Source of the DNA: an uncultured Alistipes sp.
Lineage (GTDB): Bacteria; Bacteroidota; Bacteroidia; Bacteroidales; UBA932
Reading direction: 5' to 3'
NCBI GenBank assembly: GCA_900550465.1
Contig: URSC01000002.1
Coordinates: forward strand, 124,001-188,000
Length of the DNA: 64,000 nt
Shown here one piece after another: positions 42,727-51,731 of the stretch. The notes beneath the pieces are model-generated. The model had not been told where the DNA came from, did no database searches, and was given only the letters and a program-made list of their open reading frames with translations. The position numbers and the translations under genes were made by a program. Every line of letters starts with the position of its first letter. Within the stretch, counting starts at the first letter, position 1.

Positions 42727-43105
42727 GCCAGTCCCTGCGTACTAAGAGGACGATCACCAGTCCCAGAAGCCCGGTGGTGACCATCGTGACTATGACATTG
42801 ATCCACACTCCCCAGGAAGGCACCAGCTTCTCCAGCAGCCCGGCGCCCTCGGTCCCGATGTAGAAACCGGCGAAGCACGAGAGGAATGCCAGCCCCAGGA
42901 AGACGTCGAAAGAAGCCCTGTAGAACTTGATAAGGGCGAAGACCATGCCTATGGTCAGGCAGGTGAGGAAGATGCCGTCACCTATCTTGGTGTCGTGAAG
43001 TGCCAGACAGACAATCGCGTGGGCGAGGACGAAAATCAGAACTATGACATTGGCCCTGAGCACGTCGCTCCTCGCATCGCCCGTTCTTGAGAAAAACCGC
43101 TTCAT
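42704..43105 (-). CDS. Small membrane protein coupled to the LytS-type kinase
   Basis: 133 residues from the ATG at 43105; an in-frame ATG 13 codons upstream is less likely since it overlaps the malQ promoter region. Four hydrophobic segments are visible (about residues 18-37, 44-60, 68-86, 95-120) with short loops. No known family was recognised. The 3' end overlaps the kinase start by 23 bases. A role as an accessory sensor or stabiliser of the kinase is plausible but unproven. Confidence 0.68.
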   Translation of the reverse strand: MKRFFSRTGDARSDVLRANVIVLIFVLAHAIVCLALHDTKIGDGIFLTCLTIGMVFALIKFYRASFDVFLGLAFLSCFAGFYIGTEGAGLLEKLVPSWGVWINVIVTMVTTGLLGLVIVLLVRRDWHVGGKQQ

Positions 43106-43143
43106 AGTCACATGATATTTCTGTAAAATTAACGATTTTTCCA

Positions 43144-43151
43144 TACATTTG
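43144..43151 (+). promoter_or_regulatory. -7 box (TACATTTG) of malQ
   Basis: An exact TAnnTTTG match, 15 bases before the malQ ATG at 43167. No copy of the 40818 direct repeat was seen near it. Confidence 0.55.
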
Positions 43152-43166
43152 CAAAAATTCTGAACG

Positions 43167-45833
43167 ATGATTATTCATTTTTCCATCAACTTCCGCACCG
43201 CCTGGGGGCAGAACCTCTATATCTCGGGGTCCGTGCCCGAGCTCGGAGGCGGTGACCCGGCCAAGGCCGTACCCATGAACTACACCCCAGGAGATTTCTG
43301 GAAAACCGACATCAAGATAACGGATCTCGAGGAAAGGGTCCTGTCCTACAAATACTTCGTCAAGTCAGAGAACGGCTCCACCTTCTACGAGGCCGGCTCT
43401 GAAAGGGTCCTGGGCCTGAACAGCGCGTCCCGGGAGCTCTTCCTCAACGACGAGTGGCAGGGCAATTCGGCTGAGGCTCCCTTCCTCACCGCCCCCTTCT
43501 CCGAGATATTCTTCTCCCACGCGCACCGCGAGTCCACCCAGACCCACCTCCACTCCCGCGAGGTCATCATCAGGGTGACGGCTCCGGCAGTAGAGCAGGA
43601 CTGCGTCCTGGCCGTCTGCGGAGACTCCCCGGTACTGGGAGGATGGGATCCGGCCGGGGCAATGGAGATGACCCCGGTGCACGGCTCCCGCTGGACAGTT
43701 CACCTCCCCGCGGAGAAACTGGGCCGGAGGCTGGAATTCAAGTTCATCAAGCGCAATACCGCTGACGGCAGCATCGTCTGGGAGGACAGGGACAACCGTA
43801 TCCTGGAGCTGCCCGGCGACATCACCCCCCATCAGACCTGGTCCGTGGAATACTCCCAGGCGTCCTTCCACCTGGGGAGGCCCCGCTTCTCCGGCACCGC
43901 CGTACCGGTATTTGCCCTCAGGACGCAGAACAGCTGCGGCATCGGCGACTTCACCGACCTCAAGACATTCGGAGACTGGATCCGCTCCATAGGCCAGAAC
44001 GTCATCCAGATACTGCCTGTCAACGACACCACCTCCACCGGCACCTGGACCGACTCGTACCCCTACGGAGGCATCACCGTCATGGCCCTGCATCCGATAT
44101 TCATCAACATCACGGCCATCGGCCCTCTCAGGAACCCCGGGCAGCGCTCCGCCTACACCCGCGAGCGGAAGGCTCTGGACGCCCTGCCGGCCATCGACTA
44201 CGAGAAGGTGCTGGCCATGAAGAACAAATACCTCAGAATACAGTTCGAGACCTATAGGGAGGACACCTTCGCCGAGCCGAAGTTCCTCTCATTCTACCGC
44301 AGCAACAAGTCCTGGCTCCTGCCCTACTGCGCCTTCTGCGCCCTGAGGGACAGCCACGGCACCGCCGATTTCTCCCGTTGGGGAGAGGACTCCCGCTGCA
44401 CCCCTGAGCTGCTCGCGCGCGTCAATTCGGAGGACAGTCCCCTCTATCCCGAGATATCCTTCCACATTTTCACCCAGTACCACCTGCACAGGCAGCTGCT
44501 GGACGCGGTGCAGTACCTCCATTCGCTGGGCATTGCCCTGAAGGGCGACATCCCCATAGGCATCACCCGCAACAGCGCGGACGCCTGGGCCTCCCCGGAG
44601 CTCTTCCACATGGACTCCCAGGCCGGAGCCCCGCCCGACGACTTCGCGGCCGACGGCCAGAACTGGGGTTTTCCCACCTACGACTGGGACCGGATGGCCT
44701 CCGACGGCTACCGCTGGTGGAAGGAGCGCTTCCGCCACATGTCCGAGTACTTCGACGCCTACAGGATAGACCACGTGCTGGGATTCTTCCGGATATGGGA
44801 GATACCGCAGGAGCAGACCAAGGGCCTGATGGGACATTTCTCCCCCGCCCTGCCGATGAGCTGCGGGGAGATCCGCTCGTTTGGATTCGGGTTTGACTTC
44901 GCCCGCCACGCCACACCTTATATAAGATACTGGCAACTGCGGGACATGTTCGGGGACCGCACCGACGAGGTGATGAGCAAGTATCTGAACAGCAACGAGT
45001 ACGAGGTCTTCACCCTCAAGGAGGAAGTAAACACCCAGAGGAAGATAGAGGAGCTTTTCGGACCGGAGCAGAACGATATCAAGGACGGACTGCAGGCCCT
45101 CGCCGGCGAGGTGCTTTTCCTCGAGGACAGCAGCCGCCCCGGACTCTTCCACCCCAGGATATCGGCCCAGTTCACATACTCCTACCGCGACCTGCCGGAA
45201 GACCAGAAAGCGGCCTTCAACCGCATATACGACCATTTCTTCTACAAGAGGCACAACGAGTTCTGGAGGGAGTCCGCCCTGCGCAAGCTCCCCGAGGTGA
45301 CGGCCGCCACCGACATGCTCACCTGCGCCGAGGACCTGGGCATGATACCGGACTGCGTGCCGGAAGTCATCCGGGACCTGAAAATACTGTCGCTGGAGAT
45401 ATTCCGCATGTCCAAGAACCCCAGTGAGCCTTTCGGGGACCCCGCCCGCTATCCCTACATGAGCGTCTGCACCACCGGCACCCACGACACCAGCACTCTC
45501 CGCCAGTGGTGGGAGGAGGACCGCGGGGTGTCGTCCGAGTACTGGCACAGGATGCTCCACGAGGGAGGCGACGCCCCCTACTACTGCGAGCCCTGGCTCT
45601 GCGAGAAGATAATACGCATGCACACCGCTTCCCCCGCGATGCTGACCATACTGCCCCTGCAGGACTGGCTCTCCGTGGACGGGGACGTCAGGGCCCAGGA
45701 TCCGGCTTCCGAGCGCATCAACGTGCCTTCTGTCCCCAAATACTACTGGAGATACCGCATGCACCTGTCCGTAGAGGACCTTATCAACAACCCGAAACTT
45801 AATACCAAACTCAAAGAACTGTCAAGAAGATGA
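43167..45833 (+). CDS. malQ: 4-alpha-glucanotransferase with two CBM20 domains (DPE2-like MalQ)
   Basis: 888 residues. Two starch-binding CBM20 modules come first: residues 1-110 (FRTAWGQNLYISGSVPELGG) and about 125-235 (LAVCGDSPVLGGWDPAGAM). The GH77 barrel follows, with GDIPIGITRNSADAWASPEL, nucleophile segment AYRIDHVLGFFRIWEIP, acid/base TCAEDLGMIPD and TGTHDTSTLRQWW. This layout is that of plant DPE2 and Bacteroidetes MalQ, which move glucose from maltose to glucans in the cytosol. It should process what the starch locus imports. The stop overlaps the symporter start (ATGA). Confidence 0.94.
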   Translation: MIIHFSINFRTAWGQNLYISGSVPELGGGDPAKAVPMNYTPGDFWKTDIKITDLEERVLSYKYFVKSENGSTFYEAGSERVLGLNSASRELFLNDEWQGNSAEAPFLTAPFSEIFFSHAHRESTQTHLHSREVIIRVTAPAVEQDCVLAVCGDSPVLGGWDPAGAMEMTPVHGSRWTVHLPAEKLGRRLEFKFIKRNTADGSIVWEDRDNRILELPGDITPHQTWSVEYSQASFHLGRPRFSGTAVPVFALRTQNSCGIGDFTDLKTFGDWIRSIGQNVIQILPVNDTTSTGTWTDSYPYGGITVMALHPIFINITAIGPLRNPGQRSAYTRERKALDALPAIDYEKVLAMKNKYLRIQFETYREDTFAEPKFLSFYRSNKSWLLPYCAFCALRDSHGTADFSRWGEDSRCTPELLARVNSEDSPLYPEISFHIFTQYHLHRQLLDAVQYLHSLGIALKGDIPIGITRNSADAWASPELFHMDSQAGAPPDDFAADGQNWGFPTYDWDRMASDGYRWWKERFRHMSEYFDAYRIDHVLGFFRIWEIPQEQTKGLMGHFSPALPMSCGEIRSFGFGFDFARHATPYIRYWQLRDMFGDRTDEVMSKYLNSNEYEVFTLKEEVNTQRKIEELFGPEQNDIKDGLQALAGEVLFLEDSSRPGLFHPRISAQFTYSYRDLPEDQKAAFNRIYDHFFYKRHNEFWRESALRKLPEVTAATDMLTCAEDLGMIPDCVPEVIRDLKILSLEIFRMSKNPSEPFGDPARYPYMSVCTTGTHDTSTLRQWWEEDRGVSSEYWHRMLHEGGDAPYYCEPWLCEKIIRMHTASPAMLTILPLQDWLSVDGDVRAQDPASERINVPSVPKYYWRYRMHLSVEDLINNPKLNTKLKELSRR

Positions 45834-47101
45834 ACCCCAATGAAGGAACCTCAGGTTCAGAAACAGCCCCGCGCAGACGAAGGGGCATCCGCCTCGCCCT
45901 ACACTGGCAGATACTCATAGGCATCGCCCTCGGCGCCGTCTACGGGATATTCCTGCCGCACTGCACCCAGTACATCGAATGGCTCGGTGACCTCTTCCTC
46001 AACGCCCTCAACATGATAGTCATCCCGCTGATAGCCTCGTCCATCTTCATAGGAGTGGCCGGCATGGCGGGCGGCAACCTCGGAAGGGTGCTGGGCAAGA
46101 CCCTCACCTACTACCTGCTGACCACCCTGACGGCTGTCGTCATCGGCCTGGCCCTGGTCACCTTCATCAAGCCGGGCGTAGGACGCGACGTGGTGCTCAC
46201 CAGCGACGTAGGGAACATCGCCACCCAGGAAGTGCACATGATAGACCAGCTCACAGGCATAGTGCCGTCCAACGTCTTCGCAGCCATGGCCGACGGGAAC
46301 ATCCTCCCCATCATCTTCTTCATGGTCCTTCTGGGCATCTTCTCCACCAAGCTGGACAAGAAGCACTACACCGTGCTGCTGGACTTCTTCACCGCTGTAT
46401 ACGAGCTGATAATGAAGGTTACGATGGCCATCATAAGGCTCACTCCCATAGGCATATTCTCCGTAATGGCCTGCATGATAGGGAAGCAGGCCGGAGACCC
46501 GGACGCCCTGATAGGGATAGTCAAGGGACTCGGTATGTTCGTGCTCACAGTCTGGGCAGGATGCCTGATACACGGAGGCCTGGTGCTGCCGGGCACAGTA
46601 TGGGCACTGGCCCGCATCAATCCTTACAAGCACATGCGCCGGGTATCCACCCCCATGCTGACAGCATTCACCACCTGCTCGTCCAACGCCACCCTGCCCC
46701 TGTCCATCCGCTACTCCCAGGCTTGCGGAGTATCGGAAAAACTGGCAGGACTTACACTCTCTCTCGGAAGCACCGTCAACATGAACGGCACGGCCCTGTT
46801 CGAGTGCGTATCGGCCCTGTTCATAGCCCAGCTCTACGGCATTGATCTGACTATAGGGCAGCAGATTACTGTAGTACTCACCTCGCTGATGGCAGCTGTA
46901 GGCTCTGCCGGCATACCCATGGCCGGCATAGTGATGATGGCCATCGTCTTCAACGCTGTCGGACTGCCGATGGAGGGAGTGGGTATAATTCTTGCAGTAC
47001 AGCAGATCTGCGAGATGCCCCGCACCTGTCTCAACGTATACGGAGACCTGTGCGGAGCTGTCATCGTAGCCCGCTCGGAAGGGGATAGAATCACCGTCTG
47101 A
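45830..47101 (+). CDS. Dicarboxylate/amino acid:cation symporter (DAACS family)
   Basis: 423 residues with about eight membrane segments and two re-entrant loops. The family marks are present: the serine-rich loop TTCSSNATLPLSIRYSQACG, then LGSTVNMNGTALFECVSALF, VLTSLMAAVGSAGIPMAG, and the substrate/sodium motif EMPRTCLNVYGD where glutamate transporters have DMCRT or similar. It imports acidic amino acids or dicarboxylates with sodium or protons at the inner membrane. The E in EMPRT and the Pro suggest a changed substrate range. It is coupled to malQ by a four-base overlap, an unexpected pairing. Confidence 0.9.
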   Translation: MNPNEGTSGSETAPRRRRGIRLALHWQILIGIALGAVYGIFLPHCTQYIEWLGDLFLNALNMIVIPLIASSIFIGVAGMAGGNLGRVLGKTLTYYLLTTLTAVVIGLALVTFIKPGVGRDVVLTSDVGNIATQEVHMIDQLTGIVPSNVFAAMADGNILPIIFFMVLLGIFSTKLDKKHYTVLLDFFTAVYELIMKVTMAIIRLTPIGIFSVMACMIGKQAGDPDALIGIVKGLGMFVLTVWAGCLIHGGLVLPGTVWALARINPYKHMRRVSTPMLTAFTTCSSNATLPLSIRYSQACGVSEKLAGLTLSLGSTVNMNGTALFECVSALFIAQLYGIDLTIGQQITVVLTSLMAAVGSAGIPMAGIVMMAIVFNAVGLPMEGVGIILAVQQICEMPRTCLNVYGDLCGAVIVARSEGDRITV

Positions 47102-47138
47102 GCGCACTGCCACATTATCAGAACAAAACGCCACTTTT

Positions 47139-48122
47139 ATGACAGCACATATCAAAACTCTTTTGTCCATTCTGACAGCCTCTGTCTGCCTGACATCGCT
47201 GCTGACAGGCTGCCAGTCCGCCCCGGCTCCTGCCATGGAAGGGCACTATACCCTTCAGGCTCAGAGCGTGCAGGTCAACGGAACGATTATCAACATCACT
47301 GACTGGCCAGGCAGCTCTGTCACGATATCCGCAGTTGACGACGAGACTGTAACAGTCAGCATTGACAGCCTTCTGCTCGGTTTCGACACCCTTACCGTTT
47401 CCGCCACCGCCGCCGGGGAAGGGAAAGACAAATACACCTTTTCCGGCACATACAGCGGTCAGGACAGGGACATCTCCGTCTCCGGGACAGTCGACGGCTC
47501 CGCGCTGTCACTCAGCATCACCGACACCTGCACATCCCCTGCTACAGGAAGGTGGACTGTCGCCCGCGGTGATGACGGTCTGGCGGATATCAGCATTACA
47601 TACAGTTCTCCCGCAGTGACGGAAATCACCGTAGGCGGCATCACACTTCCGGCGGACATGGCCGTGCAGATGCTCCAGAGCCTTGTCCGCGGATATATCA
47701 CACCCATCCTTGAGAACCTGCAGTACATCGAGCTGGACCGCACCGGCTACCTGAACATATCCTGGAAAGGAGACATCAGTACGGAACTGGAGCCACTGCT
47801 GACCGGAGTCGTCCAGTACTGGCCGGCTCCCGATGACTCGTGGATTCACCTCTATCTGCGCCGCACCATCACCGACGCCATAGGCTCGCCCGTTTCCCCC
47901 ATTGACTTTGCCCTGGCATATTCCACAGACGGTTCCGGTTCTCTTGCTCTAGAAATAAACCAGGACACTTTCGCTCCCTGGACAGGCATCCTGCTCATGG
48001 CCCTCGGAAGTATGGAGGACAGCACAGCCCCCATCGCCGCTATCCTGAAAGAGATAGCGCAGTCGCTATTACTGCCTGAGACAGTATTCTCCATAAGCGT
48101 GAACCTGAGTCCGGTACAATAG
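47139..48122 (+). CDS. Lipoprotein with calycin-like beta domain
   Basis: 327 residues. Lipobox LLTGCQS. The body starts MEGHYTLQAQSVQVNG and is rich in beta strands, followed by DKYTFSGTYSGQDRDISVSG, resembling calycin-like or DUF492x lipoproteins of Bacteroidales. The second half has a helical stretch (PADMAVQMLQSLVRGYITPI) and ends with FSISVNLSPVQ. The function is unknown. It sits between the symporter and radA with two bases to radA, so likely one transcript. Confidence 0.72.
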   Translation: MTAHIKTLLSILTASVCLTSLLTGCQSAPAPAMEGHYTLQAQSVQVNGTIINITDWPGSSVTISAVDDETVTVSIDSLLLGFDTLTVSATAAGEGKDKYTFSGTYSGQDRDISVSGTVDGSALSLSITDTCTSPATGRWTVARGDDGLADISITYSSPAVTEITVGGITLPADMAVQMLQSLVRGYITPILENLQYIELDRTGYLNISWKGDISTELEPLLTGVVQYWPAPDDSWIHLYLRRTITDAIGSPVSPIDFALAYSTDGSGSLALEINQDTFAPWTGILLMALGSMEDSTAPIAAILKEIAQSLLLPETVFSISVNLSPVQ

Positions 48123-48124
48123 CC

Positions 48125-49540
48125 ATGACAGCGAAGGCCAAAACAGTATGGTACTGCACCTCCTGCGGCAACGAGACCTCCAAGTGGATGGGCCGCTGCC
48201 CCGCCTGCGGGGAGTGGAACACCATGAAGGAAGGCCTCTCCAGGGACAGCCGGGCCTCATCCGCCGCACCCTCGCGGGACCGCTCGCTCATCGGCCTATC
48301 GGAAGCCAGGCCGACGGCCCTCAAGGACATATCGGTAGACCAGGACAGCCGCATACTCATCGGCAACAAGGAAGTGGAGAGGATCCTGGGCGGAGGCATT
48401 GTCCCCGGCTCCATGATACTCCTGGGCGGCGAGCCCGGCATAGGCAAGTCCACCCTGGCCCTGCAGCTTCCCCTCAGGAGCAAGGGCCTGCGCACCCTCT
48501 ACGTCTCGGGGGAGGAGTCCCCGCGGCAGATAAAGCTCCGCGCCATGAGGCTCCTGCGGCCCGGAGAGGGGGACAATGAGGACAACTGCACCATCCTCGG
48601 GGAGACCCAGGTGGACAATATCATACGCTGCGCCCTGGAGCTGCATCCCGACCTGCTGGTGGTGGACTCGATACAGACCATCTACTCGGAAAATATAGAC
48701 TCGGCCGCTTCCTCCGTCACCCAGGTGCGGGAGTGCGCGGCAGCCCTGCTCCGCATGGCCAAGGAGAGCGGTATCCCCGTCATCCTTATCGGACACATCA
48801 CCAAGGACGGAGCCATCGCCGGGCCTAAGGTCCTGGAGCACATCGTGGACGTGGTCCTGCAGTTCGAGGGCGACACCCGTCACTCGCACCGCATCCTGCG
48901 CAGCATCAAGAACCGCTTCGGATCGACGGCCGAGATAGCCATTTTCGAGATGACCGGCACAGGTCTCAGGGAGGTGGAGAATCCCTCCGAGATTCTCACT
49001 CCCATGCACAAGGAGAACCTCAGCGGAGTGGCAGTGGGAAGTATGGTGGACGGATCCAGGCCCTTCCTCATCGAGATCCAGGCCCTGGTATCCACCGCCG
49101 CCTACGGCATGCCCCAGCGCTCGGCCACCGGCTACGATGCCCGCCGCCTGAACATGCTTCTGGCAGTACTGGAAAAAAGAGCGGGTTTCAAACTATCAGC
49201 CAAGGATGTGTTCCTCAACGTGGCCGGAGGCATGCGCGTCGGCGACACGGCCTGTGACCTGGCTGTAGTGGTGGCGGTACTGTCCTCCACCTTCGACCTG
49301 GCCGTCAGTCCGGGCATATGCTTCGCAGCCGAAGTCGGACTGAGCGGGGAGATCCGTCCTGTAGGACGTATCGAGGCCCGCATCTCCGAAGCAGCCCGCC
49401 TGGGATACCGCGAGATCTACATTTCCTCCTACAATCTTTCCGAAGACCTGCGCCGCAGCATCCCCGCCACCGGTATCCGCGTGGTGGAGGTATCCGACAT
49501 CGCGGCTCTGTGCCGCAACCTCTTCAGGAACTCCCAATAA
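48125..49540 (+). CDS. radA: DNA repair protein RadA
   Basis: 471 residues. The N-terminal zinc finger is CTSCGNETSKWMGRCPACGE. The RecA-like ATPase follows with Walker A GGEPGIGKST near residue 100, Walker B LLVVDSIQTI and the RadA motif IKNRFGSTAE. The C-terminal part is the Lon-protease-like domain (VFLNVAGGMRVGD, AEVGLSGEIRPVG). RadA helps branch migration and processing of recombination intermediates in the cytosol. It follows the lipoprotein gene by two bases and precedes the serine hydrolase gene by 15. Confidence 0.96.
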   Translation: MTAKAKTVWYCTSCGNETSKWMGRCPACGEWNTMKEGLSRDSRASSAAPSRDRSLIGLSEARPTALKDISVDQDSRILIGNKEVERILGGGIVPGSMILLGGEPGIGKSTLALQLPLRSKGLRTLYVSGEESPRQIKLRAMRLLRPGEGDNEDNCTILGETQVDNIIRCALELHPDLLVVDSIQTIYSENIDSAASSVTQVRECAAALLRMAKESGIPVILIGHITKDGAIAGPKVLEHIVDVVLQFEGDTRHSHRILRSIKNRFGSTAEIAIFEMTGTGLREVENPSEILTPMHKENLSGVAVGSMVDGSRPFLIEIQALVSTAAYGMPQRSATGYDARRLNMLLAVLEKRAGFKLSAKDVFLNVAGGMRVGDTACDLAVVVAVLSSTFDLAVSPGICFAAEVGLSGEIRPVGRIEARISEAARLGYREIYISSYNLSEDLRRSIPATGIRVVEVSDIAALCRNLFRNSQ

Positions 49541-49555
49541 TTAATTCCGGCAGCC

Positions 49556-51253
49556 ATGAGAAGACTTCTACTCTCAACCATCATCCTTACGGTCCTGACC
49601 ATCGGCCTCCGGGCCCAGGACGGCAGCGGCAGGGACATCCCGGCCGAAATCTCCGTCTACGCCGGTCAGGTGCTGAAACAATGGAAGATTCCCGGGCTAT
49701 CGCTGGCCGTCATACACGGAGACACCACCGTGTTCTCCGGAGGCTTCGGAGTGAGGGAAAAGGGGAAGAACCCAGGCCAGGACGGAGAATGGACAGCCAT
49801 CACCGACTCTACCCTCTTCCACATAGGCTCGATGACCAAGGCCTTCACCGCCACGGTCATAGCCTCACTGGTAGACGAAGGCCTGCTGCGCTGGGACGAC
49901 ACCGTCAAGCACATACTGCCCGACTTCGAATGGTACGATGACAGCGTCGAGTCCGTCATGCAGGTGCGCGACCTCCTCACCCACACCACCGGACTGGTGG
50001 CCCAGGCCGGGACCTACATCCCCAATCTGGGTTACGGGAGGGATGATATCTACAGGATGTTCAGGTACATAGAGCCGGTCTACCCGTTCCGGGAGAAATT
50101 TGCGTACAACAACATCACCTTCATCATCGCCGCCCGCATCATAGAGACCGTCACCGGCCGCAGCTGGGAAGACAACATCCGGGAGAGGATTTTCATTCCG
50201 CTGGGCATGACCTCGTCAGTGCCGGGCAGCGAAGGTTACCTGGAGGCAGGGAAGAAAGCCTCCGTAGCCCATTATTTCGGATACTCGAGGGGAAAGAACG
50301 GCGGACGCGGCTCCATCTACGTCACCCCGCTTTACGGGGAGGAAAGGGCCCTGCACTGGGTGGACGTAATAGGACCGGCCGGCAGTATCAGCTCCACGGC
50401 TCAGGACATGGCCCGCTGGGTGCGGTTCCACCTGAACAACGGAGCAGTCATCCGCACAGTCAGACCTGAGGATGCCGGGGAAGGCAGCTCATTTCCCCTC
50501 GATTCTACGGCTCTGTCAGACTATTTTCCTGACATAAGTCCTGCCATGACGGGCGGATTCCGCATCTACCCCTACCGGGACACCGTGCGGCTCATCTCCC
50601 GGGAGCAGATGGACTTCCTCCACACAGGTGCGGTCAAGGTACGTCAGGACAGTTCCATGAGACGGGACTACGGTTACTGCTGGTACGTGGAGCAGAATGA
50701 CAGGTACAAGGTAATCTACCACACAGGCACCACCTGGGGCTTCACCGGAGTATGCGGATTTGTGCCGGAGCTGGATCTGGGAGTGGCAGTATTGTGCAAT
50801 TCAGAGGTATCCGAGTACGCGCGGCTTGGACTGATGCGCAGGATCATAGACCTGTACCTGCCCGGAGACACTCTCAGGGACTGGAGCTCCGAGGGGTTGG
50901 AACAGTGGTTTAAGGACAAAAGGAAACCGGGACGCCGGGCCGTGCCCTGCATCATAGAGCGCAGCAGCGTGACTCCTGACTTCGAAAAGCTGACTGGCCG
51001 CTACACGAAACCGGCCCCCTTCGGGGATGCGGAGGTAACCTTGAAAAACGGCAGGCTGTATCTGACCATCGGTCCGCTCGGATGGACACACAGGCTTGAC
51101 CACCACCGTGGAAACGAATTCTGGCTCAGGTCTGACGGCCATACCTACCCCGTATTCTTCCACAACTACACCGGAGAGTCCGACGGGCCGGTGGATTTCG
51201 AGATAGACTTCAACTACAACGAGAATTTCGGCCCCTGGATCAAGACTCCTTGA
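49556..51253 (+). CDS. Serine hydrolase of the beta-lactamase/class C PBP family
   Basis: 565 residues. Signal peptide ends at GLRAQ. The penicillin-recognising fold has the catalytic SxxK in HIGSMTKAFTATVI near residue 92, the YxN motif in FAYNNITFI and the third motif in YHTGTTWGFTG. The C-terminal 100 residues are a beta domain like DUF3471 (EKLTGRYTKPAPFGDAEVTL). Such enzymes act as D-amino-acid peptidases, esterases or wall hydrolases in the periplasm; whether this one hydrolyses beta-lactams cannot be judged. The 3' end overlaps the convergent Lrp gene by 14 bases. Confidence 0.88.
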   Translation: MRRLLLSTIILTVLTIGLRAQDGSGRDIPAEISVYAGQVLKQWKIPGLSLAVIHGDTTVFSGGFGVREKGKNPGQDGEWTAITDSTLFHIGSMTKAFTATVIASLVDEGLLRWDDTVKHILPDFEWYDDSVESVMQVRDLLTHTTGLVAQAGTYIPNLGYGRDDIYRMFRYIEPVYPFREKFAYNNITFIIAARIIETVTGRSWEDNIRERIFIPLGMTSSVPGSEGYLEAGKKASVAHYFGYSRGKNGGRGSIYVTPLYGEERALHWVDVIGPAGSISSTAQDMARWVRFHLNNGAVIRTVRPEDAGEGSSFPLDSTALSDYFPDISPAMTGGFRIYPYRDTVRLISREQMDFLHTGAVKVRQDSSMRRDYGYCWYVEQNDRYKVIYHTGTTWGFTGVCGFVPELDLGVAVLCNSEVSEYARLGLMRRIIDLYLPGDTLRDWSSEGLEQWFKDKRKPGRRAVPCIIERSSVTPDFEKLTGRYTKPAPFGDAEVTLKNGRLYLTIGPLGWTHRLDHHRGNEFWLRSDGHTYPVFFHNYTGESDGPVDFEIDFNYNENFGPWIKTP

Positions 51254-51731
51254 TCGGCATATCATCCACCCACACCTGACGCTCAATGGCCTGGTCCAGG
51301 GAGATCATCGTGTCGGTGCTGGAGATATAGGGAATATTCTGGATGGTGTGCACCAGAATCCCCATGAGGTGGTCGTGATCGGTACAGTAAATCTTGACCA
51401 GCAGGGCATGCTTGCCTGTGACGAAATGGCATTCCACCACCTCCGGGATTTTCTTGAGATTCTGGATCACTTCATTGTACTTGCCGGTCTCGGAAAGAGA
51501 GACTCCCACGAAGGCGCACACATTGAGACCCAGGGCCTGAGGCTTGACGAGAAGACGGGAACCGGTGATGATGCCCATATTCTCCATTTTCTTTACTCTC
51601 TGATGGATGGCCGCTCCAGACACTCCGCACTCGCGGGCTATCTCGAGAAAAGGCATCCTTGCATTTTTGACTAAGAAGGACAGTATCCGCTGATCTATCC
51701 TGTCGAGCTGATATTTTGTATTCATATTCAT
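51240..51731 (-). CDS. Lrp/AsnC family transcriptional regulator
   Basis: 163 residues. Helix-turn-helix at the N-terminus (LDRIDQRILSFLVKNARMPF, then SGAAIHQRVKKMENMGIITG) and a RAM ligand-binding domain after residue 70 (NVCAFVGVSLSETGKYNEVI, VVECHFVTGKHALLVKI). It probably responds to amino acids. The start used is the ATG at 51731, which overlaps the topA stop as TAATG; an ATG two codons later is possible. Targets are not known. It overlaps the convergent serine hydrolase gene at its 3' end. Confidence 0.92.
   Translation of the reverse strand: MNMNTKYQLDRIDQRILSFLVKNARMPFLEIARECGVSGAAIHQRVKKMENMGIITGSRLLVKPQALGLNVCAFVGVSLSETGKYNEVIQNLKKIPEVVECHFVTGKHALLVKIYCTDHDHLMGILVHTIQNIPYISSTDTMISLDQAIERQVWVDDMPIKES

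Noticed and set aside
41827..42780. 317-codon plus-strand frame opposite the histidine kinase
   Set aside because: The minus-strand kinase motifs are decisive; the plus frame has none.
47139..48122. Assignment of the lipoprotein to a precise DUF number
   Set aside because: The calycin-like impression rests on strand patterns only; no diagnostic motif was seen.
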